Assembly: GCA_003456175.1 (NCBI GenBank)
Contig: DMPB01000212.1
Coordinates: 1-17,404 of the forward strand
DNA: 17,404 bases
Direction of reading: 5' to 3'
DNA from: Chitinophagaceae bacterium
GTDB taxonomy: Bacteria > Bacteroidota > Bacteroidia > Chitinophagales > Chitinophagaceae
Every line of letters begins with the position of its first letter. Within the stretch, counting starts at the first letter, position 1. A model generated the notes under the pieces. That model had not been told where the DNA came from, ran no database searches, and saw only the letters and a program-made list of their open reading frames with translations. The position numbers and the translations under genes are program-made. Positions 7,361 through 13,846 of this stretch are shown piece after piece.

Positions 7361-8623
7361 CTATAAATGAACAATTTGCTCACGTCCGGGGCCATTACTT
7401 ACATATTTAACAGGCGCTTGCACAAATTGGTTGATGAACTTGATGTATTCGTGCATTGCAGTTGGTAGTGCTTCAGGATTTTTAATAGCATCGGTAGCGG
7501 TATGCCAGCCTGCAAATTTTTGGTAACGAGGTTCAATGGTTACACGACTCATTTGGTATGGTACATAGGCACTAGGCTGCCCGTTCACCAAATATTCTGT
7601 ACAAGCTTGCAACTCACTGAAAGCATCTAATACATCGGCTTTGGTCATTACTACTTGTGTAACACCATTCACCATACAAGTGTATTTTAATGCTACTAAA
7701 TCAATCCAACCACAACGGCGAGGTCGGCCTGTAGTAGCACCAAATTCGTTACCGATTTTGCGTAATTCTTCGCCTGTTGCATCAAATAACTCAGTAGGGA
7801 AGGGGCCGCTGCCAACACGTGTACAATACGCCTTTGTAACACCTAATACTTCTTTTATTTTTTGCGGTGCTACACCCAAGCCGGTACAAACACCAGCGCT
7901 GATTGTGTTGCTACTTGTAACGAAAGGAAAAGTGCCAAAATCAATGTCTAACATGGTTCCCTGTGCACCTTCTGCTAAAACTTTTTTGCCTTTGGCAATT
8001 TGCTCGTTAATGAAGTATTCACCGTTAACAATGTTGAGCGTACGTAAAAATTCTAGTGCTTCAAAAAACTCTTCTTCCCAAGCGGAGATGTCTTCAATAA
8101 AATGAAAGTTATCTAGTAGTTTTTGATGCTTTAAGCGAAGCTTAATGTATTGTGTGGTAAATGACTTATCTAAGATATCGCCAACACGAATGGCGTTACG
8201 GCCAGTTTTATCCATGTAAGCAGGGCCAATACCTTTTAGGGTGCTACCTATTTTGCTTTCGCCTTTGCTTAATTCACTTGCCTTATCGAGTGCACGGTGT
8301 GTTGGTAGAATAAGATTGGTACGTTCACTGATGAATAAGTTCTTACGTACATCAATACCAAACTGGGCAACTCTATCGCATTCTCTTTTGAGTGTTACAG
8401 GATCTAACACTACACCACTACCTATAAGGTTAACGGTGTGTTGGTGAAATATACCCGATGGAATTTGATGTAGTACTACTTTTTCGCCATTAACATAAAG
8501 GGTATGGCCAGCGTTTGGACCACCTTGAAAGCGAGCAATAACATCGTACTGGGGGGCAAAGTAATCTACAATTTTACCCTTACCCTCATCGCCCCATTGG
8601 AGGCCTAAAATAACATCTACCAT
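7361..8623 (-). CDS. purA: Adenylosuccinate synthetase
   Basis: 420 residues from the ATG at 8621-8623. PurA joins IMP and aspartate, using GTP, in the first committed step to AMP. The N-terminal GTP-binding loop is GDEGKGK at 11-17, with catalytic D12 and H40 (GGPNAGHT) at the family positions. Also present are KGIGPAYMDKTGR, GAQGTMLDIDFGTFPFVTSSN, TGRPRRCGWIDL and the C-terminal GPGREQ. The frame stays open upstream to a TTG at 8651-8653, but that TTG is part of a perfect TACTTTTG promoter element and would lie before the transcription start. The family also normally begins at the MVDVILGLQWG segment, so the ATG is preferred. It is followed by the acidic-protein gene and pabB on the same strand. 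Confidence 0.96.
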   Translation of the reverse strand: MVDVILGLQWGDEGKGKIVDYFAPQYDVIARFQGGPNAGHTLYVNGEKVVLHQIPSGIFHQHTVNLIGSGVVLDPVTLKRECDRVAQFGIDVRKNLFISERTNLILPTHRALDKASELSKGESKIGSTLKGIGPAYMDKTGRNAIRVGDILDKSFTTQYIKLRLKHQKLLDNFHFIEDISAWEEEFFEALEFLRTLNIVNGEYFINEQIAKGKKVLAEGAQGTMLDIDFGTFPFVTSSNTISAGVCTGLGVAPQKIKEVLGVTKAYCTRVGSGPFPTELFDATGEELRKIGNEFGATTGRPRRCGWIDLVALKYTCMVNGVTQVVMTKADVLDAFSELQACTEYLVNGQPSAYVPYQMSRVTIEPRYQKFAGWHTATDAIKNPEALPTAMHEYIKFINQFVQAPVKYVSNGPGREQIVHL

Positions 8624-8650
8624 GGTTGTTTGAATTGCTTTTGGAGATGG

Positions 8651-8658
8651 CAAAAGTA
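8651..8658 (-). promoter_or_regulatory. purA: Probable purA -7 element
   Basis: TACTTTTG on the minus strand is a perfect match to the Bacteroidota -7 consensus TAnnTTTG, 27 bases before the chosen ATG. No convincing TTG -33 element is seen. Its position excludes the upstream TTG as start codon. Confidence 0.5.
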
Positions 8659-8714
8659 GGCTTTGCTTAAAAAGTTCTTGGTAAAAACTAGGTAAGCTGT
8701 AAAAATTAATTTCT

Positions 8715-8728
8715 CATTTACCGTAAGG
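8715..8728 (+). repeat. Dispersed repeat, long form, exact copy
   Basis: CATTTACCGTAAGG, exact, 11 bases downstream of the histidine kinase stop codon in the kinase-purA gap. Confidence 0.75.
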
Positions 8729-8739
8729 TGGCTCAAATA

Positions 8740-10161
8740 CTACTGTTGGCAATAATAAAGTAGCTTCTGCTGCAAATCGTTCGGGTTAAATGGCTTGGCT
8801 AAATAATCGTTCATGCCTGCAGCAAAGGCATCGGCTCTAACGCTGGCGGTAACGGTTGCTGTTAGAGCAATAATGGGTGTTTTGGCATTGGTAATGGCGC
8901 CACGTATGTATTTGGCTACATCAATACCATTCATGTCGGGGAGTTGAAGATCGAGCAGTACGGCATCGAATAAGTTGGAGTCGCTCATGTGAATGCCCTC
9001 TGTACCGGTGCGGGCTACATGCACTTGTGTGCCCCAACTATCGAGGAAGTTTTTAGCCACAATAATGTTGAGTTCATTGTCTTCAACTAACAAAATTTTA
9101 CAACCTCTTAAGTCGGCAGCATTATTGTTATGTTCTTGTATTTTTTCGGCTGGTGCGGTTGCAATAGGCATATCGAGCGTGAAATAAAAAGTACTGCCTT
9201 GCCCGAGTGTGCTCTGTACTTCTATACTGCTGTTCATAAGTTCTAGCAGTCGTTTTGTAATTGCCAGGCCTAAGCCAGTGCCACCAAACTTGCGTGTAGT
9301 ATCGTTGCTAGCCTGCACGAAGCTGTCGAAGATAATTGGTATTTTGTCTGGCGCAATACCGATGCCTGAATCTTGCACTTGAAATACAATACGTGCATGA
9401 TCGCCGAAACTTTCGAAGGTACTTACCTCTAATGTAACACTGCCTTGTGGGGTGAATTTTATCGCGTTGCTCAGTAAGTTAGAAAGTACCTGGTTGAGTC
9501 GATTGACATCTCCACTTACGTAAATGGGTAGGTTGGGGTTGAGCTTCGCTTGTAGGCTAATCTGCTTTTCGGAGGCTCGCACCTGATACATGGCTACTAA
9601 CTGCGTTAAAAAGTCTGGCAAATCGAAAACATTGTTTTCTAATTCAATTTTGCCGGCCTCTATTTTACTGTAGTCGAGAATATCGTTCACCAGCGCTAAC
9701 AGGTTTTCGCCGCTGAATTTCAGGATATTCAAATGCTGTATTTGCTCGGGTTTTGGATTTGTTTCCAATAAGTGAAAGCTAATACCAATAATTGCATTGA
9801 GTGGTGTACGTATTTCGTGACTCATAGTGCTGAGGAACTCATTTTTAGACTGCAATGCTTCCTGAGCAATATGATTGGCTTTTTCTAGTTGTTCGTTCTG
9901 AACTTTTATTTCGTTGCTACGCTGTACAAGTAATCTGTTAACTTCTGCTATTTCTCGTTTTTGTTCTTTTTGTTCTTCAACATTCGCTTCGAGCATTCGA
10001 ATAATTACTTCCTTTTCTTCAATGTATCGCTGCACTTTAAAGTCGAGCATAGCAAACTCTTCCTTGATACCATCTAAGAGTTGGTGCAGTTGTTGGTACG
10101 ATTGATGACCTGAAGGAACATGTTCGGCCAACATTTGCTTTATTGCATCGAGTTGTTGCAT
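8740..10161 (-). CDS. Soluble hybrid sensor histidine kinase/response regulator
   Basis: 473 residues with no membrane segment, so probably cytosolic. An N-terminal helical/coiled-coil region (about 1-105) precedes a HisKA domain with phospho-accepting H115 (FLSTMSHEIRTPLN). The HATPase follows, with an N box (LNQVLSNLLSNAIKFTP), G1 (DSGIGIAPDKI) and G2 (GGTGLGLAI). A receiver domain closes the protein, with EDNELN acid residues, the phospho-accepting Asp in LLDLQLPDMNG and the Thr of ALTATV. No DNA-binding or other output domain follows, so the signal must pass on by a phosphotransfer protein or another regulator. It has no PAS or GAF sensor; the FIST protein encoded 41 bases upstream on the same strand is the natural candidate for sensory input. 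Start ATG at 10159-10161. Confidence 0.93.
   Translation of the reverse strand: MQQLDAIKQMLAEHVPSGHQSYQQLHQLLDGIKEEFAMLDFKVQRYIEEKEVIIRMLEANVEEQKEQKREIAEVNRLLVQRSNEIKVQNEQLEKANHIAQEALQSKNEFLSTMSHEIRTPLNAIIGISFHLLETNPKPEQIQHLNILKFSGENLLALVNDILDYSKIEAGKIELENNVFDLPDFLTQLVAMYQVRASEKQISLQAKLNPNLPIYVSGDVNRLNQVLSNLLSNAIKFTPQGSVTLEVSTFESFGDHARIVFQVQDSGIGIAPDKIPIIFDSFVQASNDTTRKFGGTGLGLAITKRLLELMNSSIEVQSTLGQGSTFYFTLDMPIATAPAEKIQEHNNNAADLRGCKILLVEDNELNIIVAKNFLDSWGTQVHVARTGTEGIHMSDSNLFDAVLLDLQLPDMNGIDVAKYIRGAITNAKTPIIALTATVTASVRADAFAAGMNDYLAKPFNPNDLQQKLLYYCQQ
9515..9526 (-). repeat. Dispersed repeat, short form, exact copy inside kinase gene
   Basis: CATTTACGTAAG on the minus (coding) strand, in codons for IYVS between the HisKA and HATPase domains. 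Confidence 0.65.
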
Positions 10162-10202
10162 ATGTAGCGTAATAGCTTAAGCTGATGTTTGTAATAGTAC
10201 GT

Positions 10203-11333
10203 TTATTTTTTTTCTTTAATGAGTAGTAGGCTGCAAGTTTCGTTATGGAAGTCGCTGCCGCCCTCGGCAGTATTACCAATTTCGCCATAGGTAAAGAAAC
10301 CAATCATCGGTTTGTTCCAAACGGCTCTAATGCCTTGAATTTCTTTACGAATCATAGGGCCGAATGCAATATGTCTGGCGAAGCAGCTGAAAAGAATCAT
10401 AGCATCGGCATCGTTGTTAGCATTACTGCCATAATTTGCAAATTCTTGCACGGTGCTGTCGATCACATCAAAATCGGGCGGAACGCAAAAGTGTACTTTT
10501 TCACCTTCTTTAATGCCTCCCGGGAACATGAGTCCTCCATCGTCGGTAGAAAATAATGGTGCTCTCAAAACGGTGGTGCCATCTTCACGATATACTTGTA
10601 AAGGATACTTTACACCCTCTTCTAATACAATATGCTTTTGATCGCTAAGGCCAACAAAGCGGTTGTAAAGCTTCATAGCTGGCGTGTTATCGATTTCGTA
10701 CACTACGTTGTTTTCGCTTCTGGTAACTTCAAGTACAGGACCAATACTTTTCCATCCGCTAATAGCTAAACCCTTTAATGCAATGATGTTGGCATCAAAG
10801 GCAACAATTGCGATGCCATTATCACTGGCGATGTGATTGTTGTACACCTCGGTTTTAACTAGTTGTAGGTCGTCGCCGGCAAGGCCCCCTACTAGGGTAA
10901 CATCTTTTCCAAGTACGTGTTGAATGCCTTTTACAATTTCGCTTCCATCGTTTTTAATGCCGCTAGAAAGTAAAAGGATAGATGGTTGTGTGTATGATAA
11001 TTGTACTTGTGTAGCCATGAGTTCTGCGGTGCTTCCGGCCGTCATTCCTGGTTCAATATGTTGCACATAAGATTTGTAGGCACCCTCAGGAACTTCTAGT
11101 AATAACGCAACAATGGCGTGCTCCAACACAAGGTCGTCTACAATTTCACCAGCACTGGTGCAGCCTATTAGATCAATATTTCTTTTAGACATGATGGCTT
11201 GTATTTCGCTGATGGCCTGCTTTGGGCTGCTAAATACAATGGCAAAATTGGGTCTTAGGCCAGTAGACAAACGAACATCAAGCCGTTCTTCAAATTCTTG
11301 GATGTGCTTACTGCTAATGGTTGTTGTGTTCAT
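10203..11333 (-). CDS. FIST-domain signal-sensing protein
   Basis: 376 residues covering FIST_N and FIST_C. The FIST_N signature is DLIGCTSAGEI (about 54-64), followed by LLLSSGIKNDGSEIVKGI and VGGLAGDDL. FIST_C shows SGWKSIGP, NTPAMKLYNRFVG and the terminal PMIGFFTYGEIGNTAEGG...HNETCSLLL. FIST proteins are proposed small-ligand sensors that work with signal-transduction enzymes. Some members (NosP) bind haem and sense nitric oxide next to a hybrid kinase (NahK), and the gene order here is comparable. I cannot identify a haem ligand from sequence alone. ATG at 11331-11333. It begins 61 bases after the RSH stop and ends 41 bases before the kinase start, so it may be co-transcribed with both. 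Confidence 0.9.
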   Translation of the reverse strand: MNTTTISSKHIQEFEERLDVRLSTGLRPNFAIVFSSPKQAISEIQAIMSKRNIDLIGCTSAGEIVDDLVLEHAIVALLLEVPEGAYKSYVQHIEPGMTAGSTAELMATQVQLSYTQPSILLLSSGIKNDGSEIVKGIQHVLGKDVTLVGGLAGDDLQLVKTEVYNNHIASDNGIAIVAFDANIIALKGLAISGWKSIGPVLEVTRSENNVVYEIDNTPAMKLYNRFVGLSDQKHIVLEEGVKYPLQVYREDGTTVLRAPLFSTDDGGLMFPGGIKEGEKVHFCVPPDFDVIDSTVQEFANYGSNANNDADAMILFSCFARHIAFGPMIRKEIQGIRAVWNKPMIGFFTYGEIGNTAEGGSDFHNETCSLLLIKEKK

Positions 11334-11394
11334 ATGTACTAAGGTTATTACTGGGTGTTTCGGGTGGTAAAATACTCAGAGTTTATAGTAAATC

Positions 11395-12624
11395 CTAAGT
11401 TTTTTCAGTGTCGTAACGTTCAACTTTTTGAATGCCGTTCAATTGTTTTAAACGAACTACGAGTTCTTCTAACTCTTCTTTATCGTGTACGAAAACTCGA
11501 ATATTACCTTCAAACAAGCCCTCTGTGCTTTCGATACTCAAGGCCGAAATATTAATTTTCATATCACCGCTTATGATATTGGTGATTTTATTGATGACAC
11601 CCACATCGTCGAGACCAACAATTTTCAATCCTGTCAAGAAAGATATTTCCTTGTTTTTAGCCCACTTGGTTTTTACCACACGGTGGCCATAGTTTGCCAT
11701 CATTTGGGCGGCATTGGGGCAACTGGTGCGGTGTATGGTAAGCCCTTTACCTGTTGTTACAAAACCAAATACATCGTCGCCGGGAATTGGGTTGCAACAT
11801 TTGGCAAGGTTATACATGATTTTATCGCTGCTCTCCCCGAAAATAATGAGCTCACTGTCTTTAGCACTTGGCTTAGGTGTGTACTCTGTAAGCTCTGTTT
11901 TAGCTTCTGTTTTAATTACTTTGGGCGCTTCTAGCTTATCGCCGAGTACATGAAATTCTTTGAGCTCTTTTAGATCGATGCGTTTGATGGCGATTTCGTA
12001 GAATAAATCGAGCTGGCTAGGTACTTTGTAATAAGTAACCAACTCATCGATATTGTGTTGGTGAAAAGCTGCACCTAAGCCTTCAAGTTTGCGTTGGGCA
12101 ATGTATTTTCCTTCGTCGGCAATTTTCCGCTTTTCTTCTTTCAGGGCATCTTTAATCTTAGCTTTTGCTTTTTGCGTAATAACAATATTGAGCCAGTCTT
12201 CACTTGGTTTTTGTTTGTTACTAGTGATAATCTCAATTTGATCGCCACTACGAAGTTTATGGCTTATTGGCACTAGTTTATGGTTCACTTTAGCGCCAAT
12301 ACATTTACTACCGATGGCACTGTGAATCGAAAAAGCGAAATCTAATGCTGTGCTACCTACTGGCAGCATTTTCACATCACCTTTCGGGGTGTACACATAA
12401 ATTTCTTCTGCTAAAAAACTAGTTTTAAAGTCTTGTAAAAAGTCAACAGAATCGGTGTCTTGGCTGGTAATCACTTCTCTTATTTGACCGAACCATTTGT
12501 CGAAACGATCTTCATTGGCGCTACCTTCCTTGTATTTATAATGTGCTGCTAAACCCTTCTCGGCAATTTCATTCATACGTTTGGTACGAATTTGCACTTC
12601 TACCCAACGGCCCTGTGGCCCCAT
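11395..12624 (-). CDS. RSH C-terminal part: end of synthetase, TGS, zinc-finger-like and ACT regions
   Basis: 409 residues if counted from the in-frame ATG at 12622-12624. In the intact family that ATG is an internal methionine, so it is probably not a natural start. The part begins with the last synthetase motif EVQIRTKRMNEIAEKGLAAHYKYKEG. A TGS domain follows (EEIYVYTPKGDVKMLP...GDQIEIITS, about 72-132), then a helical region, the cysteine-containing segment KCCNPIPGDDVFGF...HRTSCPNA, and a terminal ACT domain (GLDDVGVINKITNII to the end). These regulatory domains sense the ribosome state or amino-acid supply in known RSH proteins. Ends at TAG 11395-11397. Confidence 0.82.
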   Translation of the reverse strand: MGPQGRWVEVQIRTKRMNEIAEKGLAAHYKYKEGSANEDRFDKWFGQIREVITSQDTDSVDFLQDFKTSFLAEEIYVYTPKGDVKMLPVGSTALDFAFSIHSAIGSKCIGAKVNHKLVPISHKLRSGDQIEIITSNKQKPSEDWLNIVITQKAKAKIKDALKEEKRKIADEGKYIAQRKLEGLGAAFHQHNIDELVTYYKVPSQLDLFYEIAIKRIDLKELKEFHVLGDKLEAPKVIKTEAKTELTEYTPKPSAKDSELIIFGESSDKIMYNLAKCCNPIPGDDVFGFVTTGKGLTIHRTSCPNAAQMMANYGHRVVKTKWAKNKEISFLTGLKIVGLDDVGVINKITNIISGDMKINISALSIESTEGLFEGNIRVFVHDKEELEELVVRLKQLNGIQKVERYDTEKT

Positions 12625-13663
12625 TGGTGGTGTGTAATGCTTCGTAGCCGTTGCTTTTGGGGTTGCTGAGCCAATCTCTCAATCGTTCAGGGCTTGGCGT
12701 GTACTCATCGGTAATCATACTGTACACTTTCCAACACTCTTCTTTCTCCTTTTCTTGCGATGAATCTAGAATTACACGAATGGCGAATAAGTCATACACC
12801 TCTTCAAACGCAACTCCTTTTTTCTTGATTTTATTCCAAATGCTATGAATACTTTTCGGGCGGCCATAAATTTCAAACTTGAATCCGGAGCGGTCTAGCT
12901 TTTCCCGTAAGGGACGAATAAACTCATTGATGTATCTGGTTCGTTCTCTTTTGGTTTCAGAGAGTTTTTTAGCAATATCTCTATATGCCTCAGGTTCCAT
13001 GTATTTCATGGATAAATCTTCCAACTCTGTTTTTATAGAGTATAAACCCATACGGTGGGCAAGTGGTGCATATACCCAAATGGTTTCGCTAGCAATTTTT
13101 AACTGCTTTTCACGCTTCATAAAATCAAGCGTACGCATGTTGTGCAGGCGGTCGGCAAGCTTAATGAGTATCACCCGAGGGTCGTCGGTAAGGGTGAGGA
13201 GTATTTTTTTGAAATTCTCTGCTTGCTGACTTGTGTTCGTATCCATTACGTTGGATATCTTGGTAAGTCCGTCTACAATTTTGGTGATTTCGTTACCAAA
13301 TTCTCGTTCTAAATCTTCCAGCGTAAGGTCAGTATCTTCAACAGTATCGTGAAGCAGTGCACAAATGGTACTACGAACACCTAAACCAATTTCTTCAACG
13401 CATATTTTCGCTACAGCCAAAGGGTGCAGAATGTAAGGTTCGCCACTTTTTCTACGCATGGTTTTATGGGCATCGGCTGCCATTTCAAAAGCAATACGCA
13501 CTAACTCTCTATCGCCACGTTTTAGCTTTGGGCGAAGTCCGCGAAGTAATGCTCTGTAGTGTCGAAGAATTTCCTGCTTTTCCTGTTCAGGATCAAGATC
13601 GTACTTCGGAATTGGTATTTCTTGTGTTGGTGGTATAATACTTTCTAATGGATTCATTTGCAT
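12569..13663 (-). CDS. RSH N-terminal part: (p)ppGpp hydrolase and most of synthetase
   Basis: The frame gives 364 residues, of which 346 are true RSH sequence; the last 18 come from the wrong frame. The HD hydrolase domain is intact: H80 in YILHPLAVA, the HD pair 105-106 in LLHDTVEDTD, and IKLADRLHNMRTL. The synthetase domain follows with GRPKSIHSIWNKI and YDLFAIRVILD, then NPKSNGYEALHTT. It lacks the EVQIRT motif, whose Glu is needed for catalysis in characterised Rel enzymes. If the shift is real, this product should keep hydrolase activity and lose synthesis. A basic KIKKKG stretch lies where bifunctional enzymes differ from acidic RelA-only enzymes. ATG at 13661-13663. Confidence 0.82.
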   Translation of the reverse strand: MQMNPLESIIPPTQEIPIPKYDLDPEQEKQEILRHYRALLRGLRPKLKRGDRELVRIAFEMAADAHKTMRRKSGEPYILHPLAVAKICVEEIGLGVRSTICALLHDTVEDTDLTLEDLEREFGNEITKIVDGLTKISNVMDTNTSQQAENFKKILLTLTDDPRVILIKLADRLHNMRTLDFMKREKQLKIASETIWVYAPLAHRMGLYSIKTELEDLSMKYMEPEAYRDIAKKLSETKRERTRYINEFIRPLREKLDRSGFKFEIYGRPKSIHSIWNKIKKKGVAFEEVYDLFAIRVILDSSQEKEKEECWKVYSMITDEYTPSPERLRDWLSNPKSNGYEALHTTNGATGPLGRSANSYQTYE

Positions 13664-13755
13664 ACCCTCGTAAGGTACGAAAATGCAACTTTCAACGATG
13701 TTTTCGCCTTATGTTTTCCTTGTTTTGAGTAAGAATATATCTTTTTTGATAGATA

Positions 13756-13769
13756 CCTTACGGTAAATG
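13756..13769 (-). repeat. Dispersed repeat, long form, exact copy (left arm of inverted pair)
   Basis: CATTTACCGTAAGG on the minus strand, exact. It pairs with the copy at 13787-13800. Confidence 0.75.
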
Positions 13770-13786
13770 TGTTTGTGCTGCTTCAA

Positions 13787-13800
13787 CATTTGCCGTAAGG
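13787..13800 (+). repeat. Dispersed repeat, long form, one-mismatch copy (right arm)
   Basis: CATTTGCCGTAAGG, 13 of 14 identical. With 13756-13770 it forms a 15-bp stem (13786-13800 as the other side; one G-T wobble) with a 15-base loop, in the divergent RSH-dnaX gap. Confidence 0.7.
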
Positions 13801-13809
13801 CGGTTATTG

Positions 13810-13838
13810 TTGTTCAACGAATTGCAATTGTTATCTTG
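13810..13838 (+). promoter_or_regulatory. dnaX: Probable dnaX promoter
   Basis: A TTG at 13810-13812 and TATCTTG at 13832-13838 (one base short of TAnnTTTG) are separated by 19 bases, normal for Bacteroidota. The -7 element ends 8 bases before the dnaX ATG, so the transcript would be leaderless or nearly so. Confidence 0.42.
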
Positions 13839-13846
13839 CACCTCGC

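Larger units (their letters stand above)
11395..13663 (-). pseudogene. Long RelA/SpoT homologue (RSH) interrupted by a frameshift
   Basis: Read together, the two minus-strand frames make one long RSH of about 755 residues, the normal length for (p)ppGpp synthetase/hydrolases. The break is exact. The first frame reads properly to EALHTT (ending at 12626), a single A follows (12625), and the second frame continues with MGPQGRWVEVQIRT from 12624. Relatives usually have one more residue (V or similar) between HTT and MGP, so a two-base deletion fits slightly better than a one-base insertion. The join falls inside the synthetase domain. Apart from the join, both halves are well conserved with no other stop, so the lesion is either very recent or a sequencing/assembly error. 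I see no classical slippery heptamer. The gene leads the minus-strand run that continues into the FIST and kinase genes. Confidence 0.85.

Noticed and set aside
7641..8105. 154-codon plus-strand frame opposite purA
   Set aside because: It is fully inside conserved purA sequence on the other strand; composition is that of an antisense shadow.
11485..11934. 149-codon plus-strand frame opposite the RSH C-terminal part
   Set aside because: It overlaps well-conserved TGS-to-ACT region coding sequence on the minus strand and its translation shows no recognisable domain.
12622..12624. ATG as a true start of a separate C-terminal RSH gene
   Set aside because: In intact RSH proteins this methionine is internal and the sequence just before it, in the other frame, is normal RSH. 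Two separate genes that join exactly at a conserved motif are less likely than one frameshifted gene.
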